A program made the position numbers and the translations under genes. Of a DNA stretch of 64,000 nt, positions 54,533 to 63,985 are shown piece by piece (positions within the stretch are counted from its first letter, which is position 1; each line of letters starts with the position of its first letter). The notes under the pieces are model-generated. The model saw nothing but the letters and a program-made list of their open reading frames with translations, made no database searches and was not told where the DNA came from. Origin of the DNA: Marinilabilia rubra. Lineage in GTDB: Bacteria; Bacteroidota; Bacteroidia; Bacteroidales; Marinilabiliaceae. Location of the stretch: positions 277,336 through 341,335 of the forward strand of contig NZ_QEWP01000004.1 of NCBI RefSeq assembly GCF_003121985.1, read 5' to 3'.

Positions 54533-56450
54533 GATCTTCTATTGTATTAAAGGAATATCCATACTCAAAACTCATTGGTACAATTTCGTTGTACTCTTCC
54601 ACAGTTGCATCGTTCAAACAAGCTTCAATAATTCTACGGCCGGTTGGATGCAAGTCCGGAGTCAAATATTGCTGAAGTTCTTCTTTGAAGAAACTCTTCA
54701 ACATTTCAGCACCGGCATCATATCCCTCAACTCCCACTTCAGCCTGATTGTAAACTTTCAGGAACCTTGAAGGAATTTTGGAACTTTCTATGGTCAGATG
54801 GTTTAATTCATATCCCAACAGCGGACAACGGGCCTCCTGATACTGATCATCTCTGAAACGAGCAGCTCCACGACGAGTCAGATACTCACGCATCAACAAC
54901 TGAGGTTTGAATCCAACTTCCCAGGCTCCAATGTTCTGGTTGGGCACCAAAGTAAAGGTAGTTCTTGGGGTATCAGTAATTTGCTTCAACAACAAGTTGG
55001 CATGCGTAACCTTGCGTCCTGTAGCAAATGGCCAGTAGGATCCAACTCCTTCACTCTTCATCTTTCCTGTTCCCACAATACTTGGATTGTTAAGTCCGCG
55101 AGGAGCAACCAATCGCCACAACCATGCAATCGCCGGAGGCAGGATATGGAACATACCCACAATTCCAATACTAGGATCTTCCTTTGTACAACGGGTAGTT
55201 CTCAATCCAAAGCTTCTAATATCTACGGCTACTTCATTTTCTATAGCACCTTCAACACTTTTTCGTGGCAAAATAACCCTTGGATTTGGACACCTAACAC
55301 CTGGTTCGTCCTCTATATGATTCCAAATCAAAGCTGTAGCACCTGGTTCAGTATCAATATTCAGGAACAACAAAGGCATAGAAGGATTAATGGTTTTCTC
55401 TTCCAAAAACGGATCATCGCCGTATTTATTCACACTGTCTGTACGCACAAACCATGCGTTTTCAGCATCTACAATACGAAGTTTTCCGTCTTCCTTCTGA
55501 ACATCGGGGTGGCAAAATGCCATGTCGTCAGCTACCGGTGTAAAAGAGCAGAATCTTGGAATAGATATATATCTCTTTTCATCTGTAACGGTGTTTCTGC
55601 CAATAAGAACACGCCCGTCGTGCTCACGAACAATATGCTGATGCAACTCACTCTTACCACCACCACTGGCTCCTTCGTGCATAAAAGTAGTAAGGTTATC
55701 GTAAGGACTAATGGACTGCACTGCCGAACAGTGTGCTGTGACCCAACCTTCTTTTTCTCCCTGAGTCAGAATAACCCCATATAATCCTTTTTTAGCGCTT
55801 GGCCCCGGATAAAGATTGTAGGAATACAACTCATGAACATCATCAGTACGGTTGTGCACTACAACCTGTTTTCCATCGAAGTGGGTGTGTCTGAAAACAG
55901 GAGCTACAAAGATGGAGGATTTAATTTCATCTCCGGGCTTCAGGTCTTCCAATGCAACATGCTCCTGCAACATTGCCAGTCCTAAAGCAAAGAACCCCGC
56001 ATTGGCCGGAGCAATGGCAATTCCAAGAGAACCGATTCCGGCCCGTCCTGCAAAATAGAAGAAAACAGCCAGTTCCTGATCTTTCAACCATTCGAAAGTT
56101 TCTTCCTGAATACCGGAAAACTCATAACCAAATTTATCCTTAAAGCGGGTTTTGTCGGTGGGTTTATCATCGGCAATCACCATCGTTCCGGGATCCCGCC
56201 GTCTCATGTAGGCTTCAGTATAATTGGCAGAGATACCGTTTTTCACTTTCTGAACAACAGCCTCTACATATTCCCCTTTCCCTGGGACATTATATTTTAC
56301 TTCATATTCTTTTTCTCCATTGGTAGCGGCTTCAACAAGTTCATCAGTGGTATTGAAGAACTTAACACCCTTACAGTTTTCCAATAAGGATTTCACATTT
56401 TCAGGAAGCTTAACACCTTTGGCTTCCACTTTTTTAATCAAGTCGCTCAT
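54525..56450 (-). CDS. DUF4914 P-loop protein (PEPCK-like nucleotide-binding fold)
   Basis: 641 residues without signal peptide. The P-loop EGASGGGKSELHQH (G260-E268) has the form of the kinase loop in PEP carboxykinases and HPr kinases, with GGGKSE in place of GTGKTT. Conserved-looking blocks follow: RCPNPRVILPR and TGRKVTHANLLLKQITDTPR. The overall set fits DUF4914 proteins, whose function I do not know. It is upstream of purE with an 8-base overlap, and an XRE-cupin regulator is divergent. Cytosolic ATP- or PPi-dependent chemistry coupled to a carboxylation or purine step is possible but unproven. ATG at 56450. Confidence 0.72.
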   Translation of the reverse strand: MSDLIKKVEAKGVKLPENVKSLLENCKGVKFFNTTDELVEAATNGEKEYEVKYNVPGKGEYVEAVVQKVKNGISANYTEAYMRRRDPGTMVIADDKPTDKTRFKDKFGYEFSGIQEETFEWLKDQELAVFFYFAGRAGIGSLGIAIAPANAGFFALGLAMLQEHVALEDLKPGDEIKSSIFVAPVFRHTHFDGKQVVVHNRTDDVHELYSYNLYPGPSAKKGLYGVILTQGEKEGWVTAHCSAVQSISPYDNLTTFMHEGASGGGKSELHQHIVREHDGRVLIGRNTVTDEKRYISIPRFCSFTPVADDMAFCHPDVQKEDGKLRIVDAENAWFVRTDSVNKYGDDPFLEEKTINPSMPLLFLNIDTEPGATALIWNHIEDEPGVRCPNPRVILPRKSVEGAIENEVAVDIRSFGLRTTRCTKEDPSIGIVGMFHILPPAIAWLWRLVAPRGLNNPSIVGTGKMKSEGVGSYWPFATGRKVTHANLLLKQITDTPRTTFTLVPNQNIGAWEVGFKPQLLMREYLTRRGAARFRDDQYQEARCPLLGYELNHLTIESSKIPSRFLKVYNQAEVGVEGYDAGAEMLKSFFKEELQQYLTPDLHPTGRRIIEACLNDATVEEYNEIVPMSFEYGYSFNTIEDHE

Positions 56451-56873
56451 ATAAATAGTTTAATTGGTTTCAGTTGAACTTAAATATCATCTTGAAATGA
56501 AATAAAATACAAATCTCTCATTTTTTGCTTCCATTTATTTCAATTCAGGAAAATAATCACGTTCTTTTTACGGAATTGAAACAATTTATTCTTTCAAATT
56601 GTTTCTCAATCCGGTTGCAATTATAGAAAAAAAATGTCTTTATAGAAATTTATTTAGTATATTTTAACTACAAGCATTTCATTTTCGATCTCAAACCCAT
56701 CAAAAAACACCTTTAAAACTCTTTTTACCAATATTTTAACTACTTCAAACCGCACTTTCAAAATCCATTAAATTCCTGTTCAATATTTCAGTATTTGTAA
56801 ACAATTATGAGAATGACTTTCATTTATATAGAAAATTCATTTAAATTTGTGCCATTGAAAGAATGGATTTCTT
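56451..56873. other. AT-rich promoter region between the DUF4914 and XRE-cupin genes
   Basis: About 420 bases, extremely AT-rich, shared by two divergent genes. I see no ORF. A TTTAAATTTGTG near 56840 may be part of a -7 element for the regulator gene. Confidence 0.4.
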
Positions 56874-57428
56874 ATGGAAAAATTAGGTCAAAGAATAAAA
56901 CAGAGAAGAGATGACTTAGGGCTGTCTTTGAGCAGTTTAAGTAAGATGGCAGGTGTAAGCCTTAGTCTTTTGTCACAAATCGAACACGGAAAAACTTTTC
57001 CCTCACTACATACATTAAAGAATATTTCAGTTGCTCTTAACTCATCGGTTGGAACTTTAATTGGGGAGCAGGAAAATCTCTCTCACAATCCACTCATGAA
57101 TTTTAATGAAAGAAAACTAATTAAACAGACCGAAGCCGGAGCAACCCTCTATATGTTGACTCACTACAGTCCGTCACAAAGCATTGAACCTTATATGGTG
57201 CGACTTGAAAAGCAGGGAAACTGTAAAGGATTGGTTGAAGGTTCGCGAAGGGCACAGGAATTTTGCCATGTGCTTAGCGGATCAATTGAAATTGATTTAA
57301 GAGGGAAGCCATTTATTCTAAAACAGGGCGACAGCATTATTTTCGACTCGTTTGAGCTTAATTCAATTGCCAATCTTCAAAGCGGCATTACTGACTTTTT
57401 ATGGATTTTTGCGGCGGATAAGCGTTGA
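56874..57428 (+). CDS. XRE-family regulator with C-terminal cupin
   Basis: 184 residues: HTH_3 domain at 5-60 (LGQRIKQRRDDLGLSLSSLS, KMAGVSLSLLSQIEHGKTFP) and a cupin beta barrel at about 105-180 (CHVLSGSIEIDLRGKPFILK, QGDSIIFDSFELNS). Regulators of this form sense small metabolites and usually control a neighbouring operon. It is divergent from DUF4914-purE, so that operon is the probable target. It ends 17 bases from the convergent FemAB-like gene. Confidence 0.87.
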   Translation: MEKLGQRIKQRRDDLGLSLSSLSKMAGVSLSLLSQIEHGKTFPSLHTLKNISVALNSSVGTLIGEQENLSHNPLMNFNERKLIKQTEAGATLYMLTHYSPSQSIEPYMVRLEKQGNCKGLVEGSRRAQEFCHVLSGSIEIDLRGKPFILKQGDSIIFDSFELNSIANLQSGITDFLWIFAADKR

Positions 57429-57445
57429 AGGAGCTCCGGCATCTA

Positions 57446-58573
57446 TCAACCCAAATGATAGCCCGCAGCGTTTAATTCAGCCATACGATATTGATCATAA
57501 AGTTCTTCATTGAGAGGATAGTCCCAACACCCCTGCCGGTGGACTTTGGTGCCGCCAAATCCTGTTTTGAACCGATATAAGCCATACATGGGGTGATCGG
57601 GGTCCGGATTTGGAGAAATTCCAAAAAAATCATATTCTCTGCACCCCATCTCGCGACTTCGTTGTATCGCACCCCATTGAAGTGCATGACTAGCCTGCAA
57701 GTTGCGCTGATTTGACGAAGAAGCACCATACAGGTAAGTAGCTCTGTTTCCGGATCGCGCCAGAAACATACCGGCCAGCGGCTCTCCGTCTTTTTCTGCC
57801 AAAAGCAAATCTACCTCACCGGGAGACCATGTATCATCGGCACGGGTTTTAAAAACCTGTTCAAAAAACGACATATCATTTGAAGCCAGCTTATTGCGGG
57901 AGTAAGTTTCATCGTAAAGCCGAAACCATTTTGGCAGCTCGTCCATTCCTGCCTTCCTAACCTTTACTCCTTTGCGCTGAGACAATCTGATATTGTAGCG
58001 GGTTTTGGATTTCATATCCATAAGCAAACTCTCCTCATCTCTGTCAAGATCAAGCATAACGGTATGTGCCGGCAACATATCAGAGGGGGATTTTCGCAAC
58101 CGAAAATGGCGGGTATCAAAGTTCATCCTCATTTCCTGCACATAGGTATCAGGATCACCGAGCCATGTTCCGTCTTCGCTAAAGAAATCATCTTCTCTTG
58201 CCCATGGAGACTCCCAATTAAGATCGTAACGCACAAACAAACATTCATCAGGCAAAAAATCTCTTAATTGCTCAGAGATCTCCTCCAGCCAGTTCCCACG
58301 ACGCTCCTCATCCGGGAGCTGTTCCGGGCCAAAAGGAACATAAGCCATATACCTGCCGCCACCTATTTCCCGTAAGGTAATCAATACATCCCCCTCACGT
58401 TCATCACGCTTCAACTGTCGTCCCGTGGAGTGTTCACTCTTCCCGATTGACAAGTCGAAAGCCCGGATACCCCATCCTTGTTTTTTCTTCAAACGAGCCC
58501 AAAAGGCTGTTTGCTGAAGGATGTTGGTAGGTATAATTTTCTTTGTTTCTTTTGGCTCTACATCAACGGTCAT
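57446..58573 (-). CDS. FemAB-like peptidoglycan bridge/GNAT transferase
   Basis: 375 residues. Two GNAT-like halves as in FemX/FemAB and lipid II:glycine transferases: NILQQTAFWARLKKKQGWG at the start, DMKSKTRYNIRLSQRKGVKV in the middle (the typical KTRYNIR... motif) and EYDFFGISPNPDPDHPMYGL near the C-terminus (the D-x-G-x(5)P region). It should transfer an amino acid from tRNA to a lipid-linked or wall precursor; the substrate is unknown. ATG at 58573, alone. Confidence 0.85.
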   Translation of the reverse strand: MTVDVEPKETKKIIPTNILQQTAFWARLKKKQGWGIRAFDLSIGKSEHSTGRQLKRDEREGDVLITLREIGGGRYMAYVPFGPEQLPDEERRGNWLEEISEQLRDFLPDECLFVRYDLNWESPWAREDDFFSEDGTWLGDPDTYVQEMRMNFDTRHFRLRKSPSDMLPAHTVMLDLDRDEESLLMDMKSKTRYNIRLSQRKGVKVRKAGMDELPKWFRLYDETYSRNKLASNDMSFFEQVFKTRADDTWSPGEVDLLLAEKDGEPLAGMFLARSGNRATYLYGASSSNQRNLQASHALQWGAIQRSREMGCREYDFFGISPNPDPDHPMYGLYRFKTGFGGTKVHRQGCWDYPLNEELYDQYRMAELNAAGYHLG

Positions 58574-58608
58574 ATACTCTGAACTAGTTGTTGCTTATTA
58601 TTATAAAT

Positions 58609-58637
58609 AAAAAAATCAGGCTATTCACCTGATTTTG
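58609..58637 (-). terminator. Terminator of the trkH gene
   Basis: AATCAGG / CCTGATT stem with a short loop; on the minus strand it is followed by a T-run. It is 38 bases past the stop at 58674. Confidence 0.7.
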
Positions 58638-58673
58638 CGTGCAAAGGAAAGAAAAATAATATGGAATTAAAAA

Positions 58674-60119
58674 TTAGTCTTTCCAGAAATCCAAAGTAAA
58701 AAGGACAAAAACAGTTGTCAGTTCCAGGCGACCAAGGATCATGAGAAATGAAAGAATATATTTTCCTCCATCAGGAATCATAAAAAAGTTACTGGTGGGT
58801 CCTACCTCTCCAAAAGCAGGCCCCACTGCCCCCATTGACGAAATAACTGACGCCATGGCTGTTACGGCATCTACATTTAAAAATATCATTACAACAGTTC
58901 CCAGTAAGGCAGTCATAAAATAAAGCACTATGAAACCAAGAATGTTACTGACCTTTTCATCATCAACCACTTCTCCATTCACTCTTAATACAATCACAGA
59001 GTTTGGGTGCAACAGCCTACGAAAATTCACGTAAAAACTTTTAAAGGCAACTACCAAACGTATCACCTTGATTCCACCTCCTGTACTCCCCACGCTGGCA
59101 CCAACAAAGAACAAAAGAAAAATCATAATCCACCCCTGGGTAGGCCAGAGTAAATAATCATCAGTTATGTACCCTGTGGAGGTTACAATGGACACGACCT
59201 GGAAGAATGCATTCCGGAAAGCTTCCTCAATACCGATGTCGAGGTTTCTGATTAAAACAACAGCAATGATTACGCCGGTAACAATAATGATAGACAGATA
59301 AGTTTTCAATTCATCATTTCCAGTTACTTTTTTAAACTTCCCTTTGATGGTGAAATAATGTAAGGTAAAATTAATACCTGCAAGCATCATAAAAGCCATA
59401 ATCACATACTGAATGTATGGTGAATACCCGGCTATGCTGTCGTTCTTTGGTGAAAAACCTCCCGTGGCAATGGTTCCGAAGCTATGACACAAGGAATCAA
59501 AGAAATTCATGTCCCCCAACATCAAAAAAACCACCTGAATAAAGGTTAGCCCAACGTAAATACCCCAAAGGCGTTTGGCTGTACTGGCTGTTCGCGGAGT
59601 TAGTTTTTCATAAGATATGCCGGTTGCTTCGGACTTAAAGAGGTTGTAACCCCCTACCCTGAGCATAGGCAGAATAGCAACCACCAATACGATAATCCCC
59701 ATACCGCCAATCCAGTGCGTAAGACTACGCCAGTAGAGAACACTCTTTGGGACCGCTTCAATATCATTGAGAATGGATGCCCCGGTTGTTGTTAACCCCG
59801 AAACAGATTCAAAAAAAGCATTCTCGTAACCTTGAATCGATTGGGTAAACATATAAGGCAATGCACTGAATGCAGAAATTACAACCCAGGCAAAAGTAAC
59901 AGTCAGATAACTCTCTCTGAGTCCTAAACTCGGTTTTAAATTGACGGACGACCCAATATAGAGCCCCATCCCACCTAACAGCGTGATGATGCATGAATAG
60001 AAATGTCCCCAAAAGGTTGCTTCATTGTATACTGCAACCCAAATAAAGTTGGTACACATAAACAACCCCAGGATAATCAAAACCCGTCCCAGAATATTCA
60101 GTACAAATCGAATGTTCAT
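58674..60119 (-). CDS. TrkH-family potassium uptake transporter
   Basis: 481 residues with eight or more membrane segments and four P-loop repeats. Filter-like motifs SGLTTTGAS, GTIATGGFSP, SIVTSTGYIT and the C-terminal SSMGAVGPAFGEVGP match TrkH/KtrB channels. Partners (TrkA/KtrA) are not in this window. It takes up K+ at the inner membrane. ATG at 60119, stands alone. Confidence 0.9.
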   Translation of the reverse strand: MNIRFVLNILGRVLIILGLFMCTNFIWVAVYNEATFWGHFYSCIITLLGGMGLYIGSSVNLKPSLGLRESYLTVTFAWVVISAFSALPYMFTQSIQGYENAFFESVSGLTTTGASILNDIEAVPKSVLYWRSLTHWIGGMGIIVLVVAILPMLRVGGYNLFKSEATGISYEKLTPRTASTAKRLWGIYVGLTFIQVVFLMLGDMNFFDSLCHSFGTIATGGFSPKNDSIAGYSPYIQYVIMAFMMLAGINFTLHYFTIKGKFKKVTGNDELKTYLSIIIVTGVIIAVVLIRNLDIGIEEAFRNAFFQVVSIVTSTGYITDDYLLWPTQGWIMIFLLFFVGASVGSTGGGIKVIRLVVAFKSFYVNFRRLLHPNSVIVLRVNGEVVDDEKVSNILGFIVLYFMTALLGTVVMIFLNVDAVTAMASVISSMGAVGPAFGEVGPTSNFFMIPDGGKYILSFLMILGRLELTTVFVLFTLDFWKD

Positions 60120-60193
60120 TACCCACTATTTTTTTAGCGCGGCAAATATAATTCTTATGAGCGATTATTGAGCCGATATTTAGTAATATAAAA

Positions 60194-61078
60194 CTAATTC
60201 AGATTAAAAACCGCCACAACCGGACGATGATCAGAAATATAGTTTTCGTAGTCATCAAAACATTGGTCGGGACGAAGCGTAATGGCTTCATCAAAATAAT
60301 CAAACCATTCATCAGTCATCAATATGTGGTCGATGTGACTTGGCCACCCGGGGTAAGACCAAAAATCCTTATTACCGGTAGCAATGGACATATCGGCAAA
60401 CTTGTAATTCTCCGAATCATCGGTAAAATTGGCAAACACATCTTCTGTTTGTTTCTCTTCAGCCAATTCGTCATTGTAATCTCCCAAAACAATAACAAAG
60501 TCATCCGGATGATTGGTATCCAGATATTCTTTCAGAGCCTGTGATGCCTGATAGCGGCGACCAATATCATCGGCATCGCCCATTGCTTTAAGGTGAAGGT
60601 TAATGAGTATGGTTTCAAGTCCGCTCTCACGGTGTCTTATCTTTATGACAAAGGGGGCTCTTGGAAAACGCCACCAATCATCTTCAAACCAAACATCTGT
60701 AGCTTCTTCAATAAGTTCAACCTCGGTAGCTTTATATAAATAGCCAAGAGAAATATCAGAGGAAGGATCCGGAGTAAAAACATACTCCCACCCGCTCATT
60801 TGATTGGCAAGTCCATTCAACACGCTTTCACTGGAGATTTCCTGAACTGCAATCACATCCGCATTAACATGTTCAATAAGCTCAGCTACGTGCATGATGG
60901 TATTCTGTTCTTTTGGAAAATTCTCCATATTGAACGTGACAACTTCAAACGCCCTGTTCTGTTCAAAAGAGGTTACACAGCCAAAATCATCACCAGAAAC
61001 ATCATCTCCGTTAGAATCGTCACAACCCGCACCGGCAAAAAGAATTGCGAATAATAAAACCCGGTATTTTAGTAGCAT
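60194..61078 (-). CDS. Endonuclease/exonuclease/phosphatase-family lipoprotein
   Basis: ATG 61078 gives a lipoprotein signal (MLLKYRVLLFAILFAGAGC) and 294 residues; the frame opens at 61144. EEP superfamily motifs are clear: FNMENFP, VQEIS, LGDYNDEL, and the C-terminal SDHRPV. A stretch of Asp/Asn follows the Cys. Members cleave phosphodiesters in nucleic acids or lipids. An extracytoplasmic location suggests nuclease or phospholipase-like action outside the cytosol. It stands alone. Confidence 0.82.
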   Translation of the reverse strand: MLLKYRVLLFAILFAGAGCDDSNGDDVSGDDFGCVTSFEQNRAFEVVTFNMENFPKEQNTIMHVAELIEHVNADVIAVQEISSESVLNGLANQMSGWEYVFTPDPSSDISLGYLYKATEVELIEEATDVWFEDDWWRFPRAPFVIKIRHRESGLETILINLHLKAMGDADDIGRRYQASQALKEYLDTNHPDDFVIVLGDYNDELAEEKQTEDVFANFTDDSENYKFADMSIATGNKDFWSYPGWPSHIDHILMTDEWFDYFDEAITLRPDQCFDDYENYISDHRPVVAVFNLN

Positions 61079-61257
61079 GTTGATATTTTTTTTGGCAAGA
61101 CTTGCCGATAAAACAATAAAAGTCAAATAGTAAAATCGCCCCAAACTTATTTAATAAAGATGAATCTCTGACAGTAAACAATGAGATTTTTGGAATAAAG
61201 ATTTAAGATAATTTATATAAATCTGAAAATCAATTAAAACATCATACAAAAGATTTA

Positions 61258-62613
61258 TTAAATATTCATTCTGATACGCCATTCTTTGGGGTAGAGATTA
61301 TTGAAACGATTTCCCACATTTTTAACGAAACCAAGCGGTATTCTGTTACATGTAACTAAATAAAAACCTAGAGATTTTCCACTTACACCCGTTATGCTCT
61401 CTCCCTTGAGGTACCTCAGAGCCGTTTCTTTGGAAAGTTCTATCTCCGGAAATTGGTCACTTCGCACCCAACTCATTGCCAAACATTGGTCCGGAACAAA
61501 TCCTTTGCGTCCGGTTACCCCAAGCTTTAACCCCGAGTGAAGAACATTTAAGTGCTTCTTCAAAACTGACAGTGTTTTCTGCGATCTTCCGGGAAATGCA
61601 TTCCAGACCTGAGCATTTTCCTCAAAAAAGAAATTCTCCGAAGCTTTCACCAAACGCTTAACCCCGGAAGGAACAGATATCTTCTTACCTGATGATTTTG
61701 GAGGTTTTACAGGTTTTGATTCTTCTGTTTTCTGTAACAATGCAACAAAAAAGCCTTCCCCTTTTACTTTGTGGGGAAAAAATGCCAATCCATTGCCCTC
61801 GCCTACCGAAACAGTAGTTATTCCCCAGGCTTCGGGAACTTCCAGCTTCAAAACCCTGGCTCCTTTTTCATTGATCAACCAATTTAGGATTTCCTCATTT
61901 TCGGAAGAATTAAAAGTACAGGTAGAATAAACCAACCACCCTTTCTCTTTTAATGCATGCCAGGAGGCTTTGAGAATTCGTTTCTGACGCTCGGAACAAA
62001 TCCTGGTATTTTCCACCGACCATTCATTTCGGGCAATATCGCCTTTCCGAAACATGCCTTCCCCGGAACAGGGAGCATCCACCACCATGACATCAAAAAT
62101 GCCTGGTAATTTCCCGAAGTCGCAAGGATCGGATTGAGTAACCACCACATTGGGGGCTCCCCATTTAATAATATTTTCCTGCAAAATTTTGGCTCTGGAC
62201 CGTATGACCTCATTAGCCACCAACAAGCCATTTTCATTTAAAAATGAAGCTATTAATGTAGATTTTCCGCCTGGCGCACCACACAAGTCTAAAACAGTTA
62301 AGTTATTGCCATCCTCTGATTCAATATGTTTTAAAAGATACCATAGAACCATACTACTGGCTTCCTGGGGATAATAGGTTCCGGCATGAAAAAGCGGATC
62401 AAGAGTAAAAACAGGCTTGTGATCCAGATAAAATCCATACTCGCACCAGGGAACCGGTTGATTAGTAACGGAATTGTGTCCAGACTTTCGGGGATTAACT
62501 CTTACCGATTTCACAGGTGGTTCGTCCAGGCTATTAATAAAAATCTGATACTCATTGTCCGGAAACCTGTTTTTCATTCTTTCCCGAAATTCTAATGGCA
62601 ATGACTGCTTCAT
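61258..62613 (-). CDS. RsmF-like rRNA (cytosine-C5) methyltransferase
   Basis: 451 residues. NOL1/NOP2/Sun core: the SAM loop DLCGAPGGKST, the D-P and D-A-P-C-S-G-E-G-M-F motif (catalytic Cys), and VYSTCTFNSSENE with the second Cys. The C-terminal part (about 310-451) looks like the PUA-like extension of RsmF (YebU), which methylates 16S rRNA C1407. Cytosolic. ATG at 62613, divergent from the DUF2459 gene. Confidence 0.88.
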   Translation of the reverse strand: MKQSLPLEFRERMKNRFPDNEYQIFINSLDEPPVKSVRVNPRKSGHNSVTNQPVPWCEYGFYLDHKPVFTLDPLFHAGTYYPQEASSMVLWYLLKHIESEDGNNLTVLDLCGAPGGKSTLIASFLNENGLLVANEVIRSRAKILQENIIKWGAPNVVVTQSDPCDFGKLPGIFDVMVVDAPCSGEGMFRKGDIARNEWSVENTRICSERQKRILKASWHALKEKGWLVYSTCTFNSSENEEILNWLINEKGARVLKLEVPEAWGITTVSVGEGNGLAFFPHKVKGEGFFVALLQKTEESKPVKPPKSSGKKISVPSGVKRLVKASENFFFEENAQVWNAFPGRSQKTLSVLKKHLNVLHSGLKLGVTGRKGFVPDQCLAMSWVRSDQFPEIELSKETALRYLKGESITGVSGKSLGFYLVTCNRIPLGFVKNVGNRFNNLYPKEWRIRMNI

Positions 62614-62719
62614 TATTCTTTTGTAGAATTAAAACTTGCCTGCAAAGAAACAAAAAAGCATTTAGTTAAAATCAGGCTAAGTTTGTAATTTTATATAACA
62701 GACTAATAAAGTGATCACA

Positions 62720-63385
62720 ATGCGCCAAAAAACTATTTTAGGTCCTCTTGCAATTGCTTTCTTACTTTCTTGCACTGCTAATATGGGAGCAATCAAGCCC
62801 GGAAAAGAAAAAACAGAATATGAGGTTTTGATAGTTCAGCAGGCCTGGCATACAGGACTTATTATCAATGTAGATGATATTCCGGAATCTGTCTGGCCGA
62901 AAAAAGACCTATATAAAAAAGATAAATACATAGATGTAAGCTGGGGTGACGAGAAGTTCTACCAGGCAAGCGGTCGCCCGATCTCATTAGCCATAAGGGC
63001 AATATTATGGCCAACACAAAGCGTATTGAGAGTTTTTCCTTTCAATGTTGAAGCACAATCAGCTTATGGCCGGAATGCCAGAATAAAATCTATCTCCCTC
63101 AGAAAAAAAGAGTTTTTTAGTCTTTGCAGATTTGTCTCTGAAAGCTTTATTCGAAACGATAACGGAAAAATTTGCTTCAGTACAGTCAATGAAAACAATC
63201 GCTATTATTTTCTTTCAAAAAAGAAATATCATCTTTTCAGAACCTGCAATACCTGGGTGGCCCTTGCGTTAAAAAAATCAGGCCTGAACATTAGAAGTTG
63301 CTGCATCCTGAATGCCAATCAACTTTTCAGACAGCTGAATAAAATTGAAAAAGACCAAACCTGCAATAGATCGTTAGATTTTTAG
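62720..63385 (+). CDS. DUF2459 (TIGR02117-type) lipoprotein
   Basis: Start set at ATG 62720; a GTG sits 9 bases earlier. Lipobox FLLSC gives Cys18 and a product of 221 residues. EVLIVQQAWHTGLIINVDDI is the DUF2459 signature, with WHTG thought to be a conserved Cys/His-type core; RTCNTWVALALKKSGL in the second half carries the matching conserved C-N-T-W. The pattern W-H ... C-N-T-W recalls NlpC/P60-like thiol enzymes, but no activity is known to me. Alone on its strand. Confidence 0.75.
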   Translation: MRQKTILGPLAIAFLLSCTANMGAIKPGKEKTEYEVLIVQQAWHTGLIINVDDIPESVWPKKDLYKKDKYIDVSWGDEKFYQASGRPISLAIRAILWPTQSVLRVFPFNVEAQSAYGRNARIKSISLRKKEFFSLCRFVSESFIRNDNGKICFSTVNENNRYYFLSKKKYHLFRTCNTWVALALKKSGLNIRSCCILNANQLFRQLNKIEKDQTCNRSLDF

Positions 63386-63944
63386 ATATTAGTAGCCCAG
63401 CCGCGCGGAAGCCGGAAGCTGGAGGCTGGAAGTTAGAAGCTGGAAACTTTCGAATATAAGAAATTTTGATTCTTTTTGCGGCATATTTAAAAAACTAAGA
63501 AAATTATAAAAAACACATTTTAAATGGTTTATGATTTTACTTAGATGCAAGATAATTCGTATCGTGCTGAAATTCTGCACATTAACACAAAAAAGATATT
63601 CTTATAATCAATTGATTACGAATCTATTATAAAAGTTCAAGGCTGTAGTCTAGTTTTGCGATGATATTAACAATTAGGTTCTTTCTATAAATTACTTACC
63701 TTGTGAATGACACAAATAGGGCTAATCCATCAAGTCCCTGATAAGGGGCGAACTTAAATAACCCCGGGGCAACTGTCCCGGGGTTAAACATGCTCCCGGC
63801 ACTGGGTCCCTGAAAGGGCATAGCCGTCAGGCTTACAAAGCCTAAGTGCTTGATTTTAAGGTTGGTAAACAGGCGCAACTCACCCCTTTCGGGATGATAG
63901 TCGAATTTTCTTCATATATTTGCTGTGATTTATTTAACAATAAA
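63386..63944. other. Non-coding region with palindromes and purine-rich tandem motif
   Basis: 63404-63446 holds a degenerate GGAAGCTGGAGGCTGGAAG-type tandem. 63755-63786 has the hairpin AACCCCGGG / CCCGGGGTT, within a palindrome-rich stretch 63700-63890 that looks like another extragenic repeat. The short frames crossing it are chance. Confidence 0.5.
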
Positions 63945-63985
63945 AAGGCCGATCTTGATTGGTGAATCTTAAAGCGATCGGCCTT
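63945..63985. terminator. Terminator at the window end
   Basis: AAGGCCGATC and GATCGGCCTT form a perfect 10-bp stem with a 21-base loop, followed by ATTTT. It probably ends a gene beyond 64000, read on either strand. Confidence 0.65.

Noticed and set aside
54525..56450. True PEP carboxykinase
   Set aside because: Only the P-loop is similar; the length, the GGGKSE form and the remaining blocks do not match PckA.
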